This document shows, piece by piece, positions 41,712-58,354 of a DNA stretch of 64,000 bases. Numbering within the stretch: position 1 is the first letter of the stretch; each line of letters starts with the position of its first letter. The notes under the pieces were generated by a model, which was not told the DNA's origin, searched no databases, and saw nothing but the letters and a program-made list of their open reading frames with translations. A program made the position numbers and the translations under genes. The DNA is from Adineta vaga (lineage: Eukaryota; Rotifera), in assembly GCA_021613535.1 (NCBI GenBank), contig CP075494.1:14074001-14138000 (forward strand), in the 5' to 3' direction.

Positions 41712-43759
41712 TTTGTTTGTTTTTAGTCATAATAAATAAAATAAAAACTTAGACAATCGATTGTCTTTCTTTTTTTAAGATTGAAATAGAGAGAAATGTT
41801 CATTTATTTTCTATGCATAGAATAATATTCATAACAATTCTCGTAAGTGTATGCATTAGATCTTCATGAAGCATTCGATTTCACTACCATTATCTAATTG
41901 ACACCTTCTTCTCGCATAAAATATAAGACACTCTTTTTAATTGGAAACAAAATTTTATTTCTTTTATCAAACATAAACGAGCGAAGTTTACTCTCAAACA
42001 AATGACAATGAAATCATTTCGAATAATACAAAAGAAAGAAAACTATTTTACATATCTTTGAATGAATCAATGTTATTATTTGTCAAATAAATATCATTGA
42101 AACTTAATCGACATAGAAGAAGGAGAAGACGAAGAAAACATTTGATATAGCTTATTCAATCTATCCATTGATAGGCTTCGAAGAAAACATAGAAAAATTT
42201 GAATGAAAAATGTCTTTTTACATACATAGATATGATAATTCATGTTTAGCCAATTGTAATAGATGAAGTTAATTAGTATGCCCGTTCAATACAGGTTTTG
42301 ACGACAACGAACAAATAAGAAAATCAATGTCCGAATTATCAACAAAACCTGCACTTATAGACTATAAAATAGTTTGTTTTATTCATTGGATCTATTGAAA
42401 TGGACGTCAGCTTGTCGTAGAACATAGAGGTTTGTTTAGTTGTCAGTCGATGACTCTTTATGGTATTCAGCTGGTGGAAATTTCTTCGAGTGAATATTCT
42501 TGATGCGGTTGATGGTGACTAAAAAAAAAGTTATGACTTTTCTTTTGATGCATTTTTAAAGACAAATGGTTGACGTTCTACATCACTTGAGAAAAGAATG
42601 GAAAATTTAGAATAAAGAGAAGAAAAAAAGTGAAGAAAAGAGAGAAGAGAGACAGACAAAAGGAAGGAAAATGATTGTTTAAAACATTTGATATTTGATA
42701 TAATAGAATATTTTGTTTGTTTTTCTCGTTTGTCAACAATGAATATGTTGAGAGAAAAGAAGAAGAAGTTTCTCTTTTGTCTCAAAGAAATATATCATAC
42801 CCAAAGAAAAAAAATCGTTCTTCTTCTCTGAACATGAGTTAGTTGAAGCGGCAAAAACCCATAAAACTGTAGTGTATGTCAACATATAACATATCTAATA
42901 GCCGACACAAGTCTAATTTCTCTAGGGTTGTTTGTCGACATGCGTGCCTAACTATATGAGTATGTATGCGTTTCTCAGTACCGCTTTCAGTTACAACTGG
43001 CAAGGTGATAGGTAGTCTAATAGAATAGAGTGAGAGCAAGTCTCCAGAGAATCATCGTCGCTGTTGTCGCTCGTCTCGAAACATAAAAATGAGTTTCCGT
43101 TTCTTCTTCCTCTCATTTTTTTCTTCTCATTCTTACAACATCTTATATATATATTCTACTCGTCGCGCAGTTTCACTGAAGTTTTAACACTTTGAGATAG
43201 TAATAACAAGAAAAAAGAAAAAAAGTTTCTGCATGATAAACTTACTTCGTCCTTTTCTTTTACATTGTTGATTGTAGTAATGGATGAATGAATAACAAAA
43301 ATTTTTTTGACAAACTTTAATATATAGACACTTCCTTATATACATACGTAAATGAGCGATTCAAGTATCCAATAGAAAGAATGACAAAAGAATAAACTTT
43401 CATTTTCTTTTGAACAAATCCAATCAATTTCGACATACGTTTTATATCTTTATCATATTGACATCAGACAAATAGAAATGATATTTGCTATTCGAACATA
43501 AGAAATTATCATTAGATAATATTGACATTCTTTATAATGAAGATCGTATTCAAGTGATTCGTAGTTATTTTAAAGAATAGAGGTTGTCTTCGTTTTATTG
43601 ATTCTCTCTTACATCTGTATTACAACAATTTTGTTGCACACACACACACACACGCACATACACGAAAATAAAGGAATAAAGGGTTTACAAGAAGATACTC
43701 TATACAAAATATGATAGTTATTTTTGTTTTATTAACATAGAATTTGTTCAAAAAAATAT
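41712..43759. other. Intergenic region TMEM70-SPT16, no gene seen
   Basis: A 2-kb spacer between convergent genes, rich in purine/pyrimidine runs, with a (CA)n run at about 43636-43654. No open frame with protein-like composition was recognised. Confidence 0.6.
43636..43654. repeat. (CA)n microsatellite
   Basis: A short CA dinucleotide run near the 3' end of the SPT16 gene. Confidence 0.85.
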
Positions 43760-48149
<4,390 letters not shown>

Positions 48150-48849
48150 CTAGAAAACCGTTTTTTTTGGTAATATAATTATGAAAAACAAGATCATTTG
48201 CTTGACTTGTGTATTATCGATCGCAAAAGCACCTACCTTGTACTAACCAATATGGTAAAATGAAATGAAATAGTTAGAAAAGTGATCATACGCAACAACA
48301 ATGACAGACATACAAAGGGGAATTTTGTCATTGGTTAAAATATAAATGTATATTCATCCAATAGGATTATGTGCCGAAGTAAAAGTAGAGAAAACGCCAC
48401 CTTTTCAATTTCATTTTAATGAAAAATAAGTTAGTTAATTTTTAATTTTGTACTGAACAATTAAAAGAGATTTTCAATCTGATTGTCAGCTAAGGACATC
48501 TTCTTCTCTGTGGTCAGTGCGAAGAATCCATCTTAAGCTTGAACAAACTGAAAATAGTTCACCAATGTTTTCAATTAAAGCAATCAAATGAGTTCCATGA
48601 TTATTCTTGACTATGTATAGTACTTTTAACATAACTGCATCAAGCTTTTATATTATGCTTAAAATCTCTTTGAATTGACTTTGTTTCATACTGTAACCTT
48701 AGATAAGGTCATAAATAGTTCTCATCTAGTTTTTGCTCTTACTATTATGTGCCTGTTAAAAGATGTAGACATATAGATTCAATTTAAATTTATTTCAAAG
48801 AAATGATAACACAACAAGTGTATTCTGCTGAGAATCAATCTTGAAGTGG
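48150..48849. other. Intergenic region, no gene seen
   Basis: A 700-bp spacer between the SPT16 start and the end of the tandem-exon gene on the same strand. It presumably holds the SPT16 promoter and possibly a short 5' UTR exon ending near 48235. Confidence 0.55.
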
Positions 48850-49728
48850 TTAATTAGCTGATGGTAAAACATTTTGAACACCATTAAGAATATTTTGAAG
48901 TGTTTCTTGAAGAACAGCTGGAATTTGATGAAGATCATTGTTGAGAGCATTGACATTGTTTAATAAATTCAACAAGGAAAGAACAGTTGAAATTGATGTA
49001 CCTTGGGGTAAAAGATGGCTGATACTTGAGAGTAAGTTAGCATTTTGACCAAGAGCACCCAAGAGATTGCGGCTAGTAGAAGCTATAAAACAAATAAATA
49101 GTTTTGTAAAGTAATTTTATGGTATCGGAGATGCAAAAGTTACCATGGGGTGTAACAAGAGCAATCAATTGATCGACAATGATTTGTGTAGCTTGACCAG
49201 CTCCACCAACAACACTGGCTAATGTTTGATTGAGTAAAAGTGGAATTTGATGGATGTCGTTGTTAAGTTGGTTAACATTGTTCAATAAGTTAAGGATTGA
49301 AAGAATGCTAGCAATTGATGTACCTTGTGGTAAAAGATGAGTAATGCTTGAGAGTAAGTTAGCATTTTGACCAAGAGCGCCCAAGAGATTGCGGCTGGCA
49401 GCACCTGTAGTAAAACAGATAGATACTTTGATAATACAATTTAGTACTCTAGAAATGTAAAAGTTACCATGGGGTGAAACGAGACCAATCAATTGATCGA
49501 CAATGAGTTGTGTAGCTTGACCAGCTCCACCAACAATGCTAGCTAATGTTTGATTGAGTAAAAGTGGAATTTGATGGATGTCGTTGTTAAGTTGGTTAAC
49601 ATTGTTCAATAAGTTAAGAATTGAAAGAATGCTAGCAATAGATGTACCTTGTGGTAAAAGATGGCTGATACTTGAGAGTAAGTTAGCATTTTGACCAAGA
49701 GCACCCAAGAGATTACGGCTAGCAGCAT
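48850..49728 (-). repeat. Tandem exon duplication, three full units
   Basis: Three successive exon-plus-intron units of about 320 bp share near-identical sequence, including the stretch encoding NLLGALGQNANLLSS and the downstream donor CCATG/GTAACTTT. A partial fourth, more diverged unit lies at about 49900-49780. Confidence 0.85.
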
Positions 49729-50604
49729 CTATCAGTTGAATTAGAAATAATATTTCATATGAACAAATAAATAATTTACTTTGATGATTCATTCCAGAGA
49801 CAACACCAATTAATTGATCAACAACGATTTGACTAGCTTGACCAGTTGTGTTAAGAATGTTAGCGAGTGTTTGATTGATCAAGAGGGGAATTTGGTGAAT
49901 CTAAAGAAGCAACTAGAATGATTTTGTTTTCGGACAAAGGATCGAATATTTGCATACATCGTTTGTTAATTGATGAACATTGTTAAGTAAATTCAAAATT
50001 GATAAAACTGTTCCCATATCAGTACCATGTGTAGCTGATGTCAATGTTTGTAAAAGATTGCTACCACCAAGAAGTGAACCAAGTGAACCTAATGGATTGC
50101 TTCGACTAGCAATACCTATGAATACAAAATAAGTGTTAACGATCTTAGTTTTACACGAATTGTGTGTCTAGTTACCATTTGTTTTACAAGCTGTAAGGCT
50201 TGGGCAACATCCACCAACTGGAACTGGAGCAGGTGTACCATCGGGACAAACTTTAAGATCCATAGTGCACATAACAAAAGCACAGTTGGAGATAGCTAGA
50301 AAGAATACAATCATGCCTAGTTCAATCAAATTATGAGTTATGTACGTTTGATTGGGTTGACACTATTTTTGCAAGCACTCAACGATGGACAACATCCACC
50401 AACTGGAACTGGAGCAGGTGTACCATTGGGACAAATTTTAAGATCCATGGTACAAAATGTTGCCATGCAGTTGGGTTTCAATGCTATTCAAAAACAAATT
50501 GAATAATCGTAGTAAAATATACGGATCTATTTCTTATTTAACATACGGAAAACAACACCATGAGCAACACCAAGAGTAACAAGTAAACAGACGAGAGCTC
50601 TCAT
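48850..50604 (-). CDS. Secreted protein made of duplicated Cys-rich and hydrophobic-repeat exons
   Basis: The family was not recognised. The start is the ATG at 50604 with a signal peptide (MRALVCLLVTLGVAHG). Two copies of a Cys-rich module follow, each with CTMDLK, then C followed by P, then GTPAPVPVGGCCPSL and a final AC (exons near 50480-50340 and 50290-50170). Then come a Leu-rich exon (GSLLGGSNLLQTLTSATHG) and three tandem exons of about 230-270 bp that encode nearly the same roughly 85-residue unit: SRNLLGALGQNANLLSSIS, HLLPQGTSIASILSILNLLN and NQTLASIVGGAGQATQ. The copies lie at about 49728-49467, 49405-49145 and 49082-48850, separated by introns of about 60 bp. The first two are almost identical. 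The last ends NVLPSAN. The composition suggests an extracellular structural or amphipathic helical protein. TATAAAAGG at 50676-50684 may be a TATA box or a 5' UTR donor. Confidence 0.75.
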
Positions 50605-51240
50605 TTTCGTAGATTTAGTCTAGAAAAAAACCAATTCAATATTCAAAACTATTTTCGATTCATCTTGTTACCTTACCTTTTATAAGTAACAGAAAAGGGG
50701 ATAAAAGCTTTGATAAGCAAATACTCAAATATAAACGTACTGGTCTTTATAGCCTGCTATATATGGATTTTATCTCCAGCTGACATAATTCCCAAAGTCG
50801 ATTATTATTGAAATAGTCGTCTTTCTTTGGCGTTAACTAATCGAATTTGCAAGCGATTTTGTCACACCTACGTGTTTTTTCTGTATTTTAGTTAAATATT
50901 TATTTAATAGACTAGATGACACGAAAATCTTATTACTTATTGTTTTTTTCAAATAAAAATCAAATGATGATTTTCTCATAAACATGATTTAGAGAGACAA
51001 GTTTTAACGAAAGAAAATGTCTGATCGTTATGTAGCGACATCAATTGATAAACCCTCCTTCTCTGACGAATAGATATATCAGACTAACCAATACTAGAAA
51101 ACGTCGACCGGTGAGGGCATTTTCTGAAAATAGAACACATACGACAAGTAGAATCACCTCGAGTAAATTTTCGTCTGACATATTAAGTACATTTTCATAT
51201 ATTATAGATTTGTTTTCAAGCTTTTGATCAACAGTTCAAT
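50605..51240. other. Divergent intergenic region
   Basis: A 636-bp spacer between the secreted-repeat gene and EIF3J, with both promoters expected here. An acceptor-like TTTTTTTCTAG lies 15 nt before the 50604 ATG. No gene is seen. Confidence 0.55.
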
Positions 51241-51958
51241 ATGAGCGATCAATGGCAAGATGAGACTGCATTGAAAGCTCAAGTAGTCGATGATGATGAA
51301 GTTCTCGATAGTTGGGAAACAGCTTTAGAGGAAAAAGTATGTGTAATTGAATTTCATTCATTTTTGTTTTTCAATAACTTTTCTTTAGCCTAAAAAATCT
51401 GATGTAGAAGAAAAACCCAAAGTAACAGCCAAATCCAGTAAAAAGAAATCAGATGATTCTCAAAAAACCATTAAACAACCTGATGGAGATTATACACCCG
51501 ATGAATTAGATACAATTAAACAAAAAGAAGAACTCAAAGCAGAACATGATAAATTAAATATGGCTTCAGATTTAGTTGATCCAGATGGTAAACATCGATC
51601 ATTAGATAATTTGGATTTATATACAAAAGATGAATTTCTAAATTACAGTACTCGTTTATATAATCATTTAAAAATTGTATCAAATTCAGAATTCTATCCC
51701 GATTTTATCGATAATTTTCTCCAAGGTCTAGCCAAATCAATGTCAAATGAAGGTGTTCAACGTTTATCAACAACATTACAAGCGATAACTCTACGTAAAC
51801 AAAGTGATGAACGTGAAAAGAAAGCCAAAGCAAAAACGAAAAAACAAACAAAACCACAGTTAAGAACTGGTCGACAATCGGATTATGGAGCGTTTGCTGT
51901 CGCCGCAGGTGATAATGATTATGATAATGACGATTATGATGATGAAGATTTTATGTAA
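51241..51958 (+). CDS. EIF3J: Eukaryotic translation initiation factor 3 subunit J
   Basis: eIF3j helps load eIF3 onto the 40S subunit and influences mRNA entry and recycling. Two exons (51241-51336 and 51389-51958) give 221 residues. The acidic N-terminus has the family tryptophan motif in VLDSWETALEEK. A Lys-rich stretch and a helical core follow (TKDEFLNYSTRLYNHLKIVS, FYPDFIDNFLQGLAKSM, LSTTLQAITLRKQSDEREKK). It ends in the characteristic acidic DDYDDEDFM, like human YEDFM. The start is the first ATG, at MSDQWQDE. Confidence 0.9.
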
Positions 51959-52799
51959 AGAGTCCAGTTATTTTTGTTTGTATTTTTAAAAGAAAGAATA
52001 AATTTGATAAAACAAAATCAAATGATCTAGATTGATTGAAAATGAATAGACATATAAAATATTGTCAACAGTCTATATTCTTGCTCTGTTATAATGTGAC
52101 GGTGCGTCATTGTTGAGGCACATTAGATAAAAAAGGAAAATGGCGACTAAAACGATAACGATTATTGATGAATGTGTATAATTTATTCCATCTTATTATA
52201 TCTTAATACATTGAATTTGATTAATCTCAAATGAAAATTTCATTGTGTGTTAGTCTTACGCTTGACAGAACTTTTCGGAATCACACAATGTACATTTCAA
52301 TCAAGTGTATAATAAATACATGTAGAACATTGAGAACTTATCATTGTTTATGAGCGGATATGTGCATATATGTATGAAAGAGAAAGTGATGTTATTCTTA
52401 TGATTGTGTGTCGTATTTCGTTTATTTTTCTTTATTATTAATGTTTTGAGAAAAAAAAGCTTTGGGCAGATGCGCGCTCATGTGATTAATAGAACAGTGC
52501 GGAATATTTTCTTTTCCATGATAAATTACAATAAAATTAGAAATTTCATTTTTGATTTTTACATCATTCGTATTCTATATCTAAACAGTGATTTTTTTCT
52601 TCTTCTTCATGTTTTTTTTTCTCTATGCATTCAGTTACATTTAATGAGATGAGGTCGACGGCAGATGTCGTCTTCTGATTTACGGCAAAAAACAAGTCAT
52701 ATTCTTCTTTTCCAAAAGTCTTTAATCTTCTTGAATTGTTTATTTTCTTCTTAGATTAATTTTTTCCAATGATTGATACTCAAGAATATTTTTATCGTC
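51959..52799. other. Intergenic region, no gene seen
   Basis: An 840-bp AT-rich spacer between two plus-strand genes. An 82-codon frame at 52404-52652 is Phe/Leu-rich without a domain and is not called. Confidence 0.6.
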
Positions 52800-54840
52800 A
52801 TGAATATTGCTTCATCATCTATCACTAGAGATGATCACAATGAACGATTAAAAATTCCATTGAATCGTTTTTTCTCATTTCATGAAAATACATTATCATC
52901 AGTGGAAAATCGTCGTCGTTCAATAAACGAAGTAAGTCAGTTGATTGATCGATCGATCGATGATTTTTATTTTATTTATTTTTCTTCTTATAGTTGATAT
53001 CGAATTTAAACGAAGAAGATAAAACTAATCTCAACGAAACATCATTCTCTTTTGAATGTCATCAATGTTTTAAAATCTTTGCGAGTCAATACGGATTTAA
53101 TTTTCATTTGAATATGTATCATCCGCATCAATCAATACTTTGTCCTGATTGTAATATTACATTTCGTTCACATCGTGCTTTGAAAAATCATCAACAACGT
53201 TTTCATTTCAATTATCCTGAAAATCTTCCAAATTATTATTATCTTTCATCCTATTTATTTCTTGCTTTTTCTACCGAACAATTTTCATTGGTTACAAAAA
53301 ATGCTTGTGAACAGGGACGTTTACCATTAGGACAATTATCTTCAAAATTATTTTCATGTCAATCATGTCATCTAGCATTTCCTTGTTCGAATGCATTGAA
53401 ATATCATTTATTAAATAAACATGAACAATATGAATACGAAATTTGTCGATCTATTCTTCATGATATTATTGTACAAGTGGAAGAAAATAACAAAATTGTT
53501 GATCTTAATAATAATGCTGATGATAGTGATAATATTGAATCCATGAAATTCTTATTAGCAAAACAAGCATCAATTTTTGGACTTGTAGATAAAAATTTAG
53601 CAAAAGATATTCGTTGTATGAAACACGAACATCATAAATTAATCTTTCCTTCATGTCAACATTCAAATCGAACATGTGCAAATTTATGTTTGAAATATCT
53701 TTCATCCTATGATAAACTTATTGAAAACTATTCATATCCAATAACAACAATCCCGAAAACGAATCCATTTGCTCAAGGTTCAATCGTTTCTAAACCCCTA
53801 ATTGGATCATTGATTAATAGTAGTTCACCATCAAAAGATACGAATCAAAAACGTACATCGTTTAAACGAGTTCAATCATCAATATCGGAACATTCATCAT
53901 CACCTCAATCGAAAAGAAGAACGATAGAACAAATCAAAGTAATTCATTTCTACTTATTTTCTCTATTATCTACTTCTCATTTAGACAAATGAATCCAAAC
54001 TTTTTTCGTCTGAACAAATCTTAATTTCACCAAAGAAATCCTCTTCGAAAATCAATCATAGTTACGGTATGTTTTCCATTATTGAACTAACTATATGTTC
54101 ATATTTTGTTCTTCAGCACGTTCATTATCTTCGACGTCAGGTAATTCATCAACATCTACTCGTATATCATTAAAAAATTCCAGACAATCAACATCAAAAC
54201 GAAGTTTATCTCCAGCAATGACACTTGCAGTTGAACGTTCATCGGAAAAACGTCGTCAACAACGTGAACAAAGGAAAACAAAAGCTTCTGTATCATCATC
54301 AAATATTACATTGAAAAAATCACGTAGTATTGAACAAGAAAATGATGATGATGATGATGAAGATAATATTATTATTCCGTCGAAATCTGACAAACAAAAA
54401 AGACAACGTGAAGCTTCAAATAGTTCCGTTGAATATGTTCAAGTACTCAATAATGAACAGCAAACAATACCATCATTAAATAATATTGAAAATTTCAAAT
54501 TAAAAACAAAATCGGATGAAAAAGATATTATTCTATGTGATTCGCCAACAACTAAGAAGAAAGTTATTTCATCACCGAATAAAAATCTTTCAAATGGTCA
54601 TCAGGTAACTTCAAAAATAAAACAACATATAAATAAATTTATTGAAATGATTTTCAATTATTTTAGACGCCTGAATATGATGAACATGTTCGTGTTCGTT
54701 GTAAAATTTGTGGTGATATTCTCGAAGGACGAAGTCGATTTTCCAAACATGTATTAACAATGCATTCACATCTTATAAAACCTAATACATCCAATATCAA
54801 ACAACAACAACAACAACAACAAACTACAATTGTTCTATGA
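52800..54840 (+). CDS. C2H2 zinc-finger protein, family unassigned
   Basis: Five exons (52800-52931, 52994-53938, 53985-54066, 54117-54604, 54667-54840) give 606 residues. Three C2H2-like fingers are near the N-terminus: FECHQCFKIF with HLNMYH; LCPDCNITFRSHRALKNHQQ with RFH; and FSCQSCHLAFPCSNALKYHL with NKH. A last finger at the C-terminus reads VRCKICGDILEGRSRFSKHV with TMH. Between them is a long Ser/Lys-rich disordered region with an acidic run and basic NLS-like clusters (SEKRRQQREQRK). It ends in a polyglutamine run and TTIVL. Probably a nuclear nucleic-acid-binding protein. I could not assign an orthologue. Confidence 0.82.
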
Positions 54841-55359
54841 AAATTCCTTGAATGTTCTTTTCTGTATAGATTAGTATATGTGCTTGTTTTTCTTTTACAC
54901 ATTTTCATTTAAGAACACAAGACGAGAGTTTCTCTTTGTCAATGTTAATATGTATTACTAAGAAACAAGAATGCTTGGAATTATTTTTTTTTCTTCTCCT
55001 TTTTGTATTTGTTCGATTTTGTTTGTGTTTTCTTTTTCTTCTGGTGCATATGTCAATAAAAGAAAGTTTGAATAGAGTACCTGGAATTTCGATTAGTCAA
55101 AGGAGATTATATTGCATCTTTTTATTTTTGTACTTGATCGATCAGATGTGAAAATCTGTGAACGTGATGAAAATAAGTGAAATACAAAACTCACACCCAC
55201 AGTTTTGCACGTCTATTAAACGATTAGCAAGATGAACAACAGATTATATAGTGATCACACCCTCAAAAAAGATTATTTTGAAAAGTTTAGTCTAGATTAA
55301 CACCAAACACGAAGAACATTTTTCTCTTCGCTTGATGAATCCAGTTATGTTTAGCGCGG
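54841..55359. other. Intergenic region, no gene seen
   Basis: A 519-bp spacer, T-rich in the first half. It ends with TTATGTTTAG five nt before the GPCR ATG, another acceptor-like motif next to a start codon. Confidence 0.6.
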
Positions 55360-56379
55360 ATGATTAATACAACGAAAACAACGATCTTTGATGTTGTGCG
55401 AACAGTACACAGGCTTGAACAGATTCATAAATACATGGTTATTATACTTTATAGTATTGGTATCTGTGGAGCATGTTTAAATATCATAACATTTCTTCAA
55501 AAACAACTTCGAATTAATCCATGTGGTGTTTATTTTTTCTCAACATCGCTTATTGATTTTGGTATAATGAATGTATATCTTCTAATCGAGATTATTGAAG
55601 CATTCAATAAGCCTCTTTCTAATACAATTCAAAACACGAGATTTTGGTGTAAAACTGGAAAATTTTTAAAATTTATATTTCCTTGTTTATCATCCACTTA
55701 TCTGACACTTGCATCTTTCGATCGATTTTGTATTAGTTCATCAAATCCAAAATTTCGACAATGGACTAATTTAAAAATCAGTCGTCTTGTAGTCAGTAGT
55801 GTTTTTATTATTTGGACTTTAGTTGGATTACATATTCCAATTTTCTATGATCTTATTTACAGTTCATCATTCAAGATCCCAAGTTGTCAAGTGATGACCA
55901 GTTTGGCACGAGCTATTTTAATTATTGATGATTTTGTGTTTTCAATATTTAATGGAATAGTTATTCCATTTATTCTAACTATCTTTGGTTTATTAATTTA
56001 TTATAATATAAAACAAAGTCGAAGTCGAGTTCATTTTCAACCAATGACAGCAACGACTATTAGTACAACATTTCTTGGTCATAGAACAAGAACAATCCAT
56101 CATCGTCGTAGTTCTCATATGCTTTTTATGTTATTAGTACAAGTATTTTCAACAGTTATTCTGAATATACCATTTATAATCATCTATCTTTTAACTTATA
56201 CAGATAATTTACCAAAAGATTTATCTAAAATTAGAGTTTTTTATATATTTAAATCTATTGGTTTATGGTTTTATTATATGAACTATTGTAAAACATTTTA
56301 TATCAATACATTAACAAGTCGATTATTTCGGGAAAGTCTTTGTCAACAATTTCGTCAATTTTTCTCGCTACATTATTAA
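55360..56379 (+). CDS. Intronless rhodopsin-like G protein-coupled receptor, orphan
   Basis: A 339-residue protein with seven hydrophobic segments in the class A pattern. TM1 is VIILYSIGICGACLNIITFL (N in the GxxxN position). TM2 includes CGVYFFSTSLIDFGIMNVYL. TM3 starts after the conserved Cys in RFWCKTGKFLKFIF and ends in ASFDRFCIS, a DRF variant of the DRY motif. TM4 includes FIIWTLVGLHIPIFY. TM6 is preceded by a basic loop (TRTIHHRRSSHM). TM7 lacks a clear NPxxY; YMNYCKTFYINTL occupies its place. A single exon in an otherwise intron-rich window. It resembles peptide-receptor-like orphan GPCRs expanded in rotifers (inferred). The ligand is unknown. Confidence 0.83.
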   Translation: MINTTKTTIFDVVRTVHRLEQIHKYMVIILYSIGICGACLNIITFLQKQLRINPCGVYFFSTSLIDFGIMNVYLLIEIIEAFNKPLSNTIQNTRFWCKTGKFLKFIFPCLSSTYLTLASFDRFCISSSNPKFRQWTNLKISRLVVSSVFIIWTLVGLHIPIFYDLIYSSSFKIPSCQVMTSLARAILIIDDFVFSIFNGIVIPFILTIFGLLIYYNIKQSRSRVHFQPMTATTISTTFLGHRTRTIHHRRSSHMLFMLLVQVFSTVILNIPFIIIYLLTYTDNLPKDLSKIRVFYIFKSIGLWFYYMNYCKTFYINTLTSRLFRESLCQQFRQFFSLHY

Positions 56380-56611
56380 GACTAATGAACATTTACTATC
56401 TTCTTTTTATGTACATTATATATATCCATGTCTAATTGATTTCTAGATGTTTTGTTTATGATCAATGTCTGTTCATACACATGAAATAATAGAAATGTCA
56501 ATCAAAAAAATAATAATAAATAAATAATAATACAAAGAAGACATGTTCTGTAAAATGATACGAATAAAAATATCCTTTCGTCATCGATTAATTTATACAA
56601 TTAATACGGAA

Positions 56612-57535
56612 TTATTCTCGATAGCTTCGAGTCATTGATGTTTTATCATTACTACGTGATTTGTAATCAGCAGGTAAAGATAAAATTGATTCGGTAAGCA
56701 TCTTTTTAACATTATCATATTTCGGTTTTTCTGCAAGTAGAAAACCACTATCACTGGTGATGTCTACACGACATAATGGACATGTATGAGATGATGTAGC
56801 AGATACTTGAGATGACCTAAATATCGAACAAATATGTTGAAAATAAAACGCTTGATAGGATGAAAGTTACCATTGTTGAAAACATTCGTCACAAAATTTA
56901 TGTGTACAAGGCAAAACTAGATTTGATTGACGATCCAAACAGATACAACATTCATTATCATTCGGTAAATTAAATGATCTGAAAGGAAAATCATAAAATT
57001 TATGATGAGTTATTCTTCCACTTACAATTTAGCTGTAGAAAATGAAGAAGAATGTTGTTTTACTGGTTCTGAATTATACAATAATGTTGATGGACATTTT
57101 TGTAATGTTAAAATTTGTTGACTTAAAGATCGATGTACCGATAAGAATTGATGTAGATTTAAAATAATTTCATTCGATTTACTTTGATCTGCTCTTAATA
57201 TCTAGAAAATGTATTTTATTTATTCAACAATTCATCTAAAGTTTCTCATATACTTTCGAACATGTAATACGAATTAAAGCTTTCCAAAGTATCGTCGAAT
57301 CTGATTGTGGTACAATGGTGAAATGTAAATAGTGCGGTTCATCTCTGGTGAACGCTTCTAATGTTTTATTAAATTCCTTAAGTAATTCATTAAATTCATT
57401 ATGTCGAAGAAAAATGATTTCTTTGATTTTTAAAATTGTTGGAACAAATTCCAAACCATTCGATGACATATTTGCTTCCATTTGATGTCGATTATTCGAT
57501 TCATCTTCGTCGGAATGTTCGTGTTCATGAAACAT
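56612..57535 (-). CDS. RNF141: RNF141-like RING finger protein
   Basis: A probable E3 ubiquitin ligase related to RNF141/ZNF230. The start is the ATG at 57535 (MFHEHEHSDEDESNN). The N-terminal region matches the RNF141 core: FNELLKEFNKTLEAF, HYLHFTIVPQSDSTILWKAL and IRITCSK, then ILNLHQFL in the next exon. The RING is complete: CCICLDRQSNLVLPCTHKFC, DECFQQW and CPLCRVDI (C3HC4). It ends SMTRSYRE. Introns are about 50 nt. An acceptor TCATTGCAG lies 12 nt before the ATG. It is transcribed divergently from ALYREF. Confidence 0.88.
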
Positions 57536-58354
57536 GCTTGTTTTCTTCTGCAATGATACAAATGACTAAGAAAAAGATACCAACAATAGTGCAAAGTAGC
57601 AGAGCGACATCATTCAATGACTCATTTAGTCAATCTCTAGACAGTTCTAGATGATGATAAATTCAACCAACCAAAACGGAAGATTATTTTAAATACTTAC
57701 ATTTTATTCCAGAAAAATTATTATATCATGAGACTGATTTTTGATTAGGAGAAGAAAATTTTTTCTAGACTATTTCTTATAGAGGCTGATTCTCCTTTAC
57801 GCTCAAGATGGCTATGAAAGAAAACGTACAACGTATATATTTTCATATATCTTTGTTTCGAAACATTTTCCTCCATTGATCGATTGATGCTCTGTTTTTT
57901 GTCGTTTGGTACCATCGTTTTATTCTCTTAGTTTATGACAGTTCGTTTATTTTTTTTTCTCAAGTATTTATCATCCTCAGTTCTTCTCATCTATAATAAT
58001 GTGTAAATGTTGTTCGACAAGTATGAAAATTTAAGAAATGATTAGGAAAACTTAAGTGAACAAGAATGCATAGCATGCATGCGCATAATTCGCTCATTCG
58101 TTCAACGACGAATCTCGCGAATGTGTGTCCACGAGGAATTAACCTTGTCGGCGGCAAAAACAAAACACAGCCGAGCTGCTTTACACCTCTTGTGATCTTA
58201 TTTCATTGGAGTATTTAAATGATTTCAAACTACTATACTGATTCTTCATATCCAGTTGAAAAACAACAGCGAATGTACCATACAAAAGAATGAAGTTTTT
58301 AGATTAACATCATTTCATCATCATCATCATCATCATCATCATCTTCGCAATACA
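57536..58354. other. Divergent intergenic region RNF141/ALYREF
   Basis: An 819-bp spacer holding both promoters. It includes a CAT triplet run at about 58316-58342 in the ALYREF leader and an acceptor-like GAAGTTTTTAG about 54 nt before the ALYREF ATG. Confidence 0.6.
58316..58342. repeat. (CAT)n triplet run in ALYREF leader
   Basis: About nine CAT/TCA triplets just upstream of the ALYREF start. They would read as polyhistidine in the ALYREF frame, but no in-frame ATG precedes them. Confidence 0.85.

Noticed and set aside
58256-58354. Upstream polyhistidine extension of ALYREF
   Set aside because: There is no in-frame ATG upstream, and the conserved protein starts at MADADKL.
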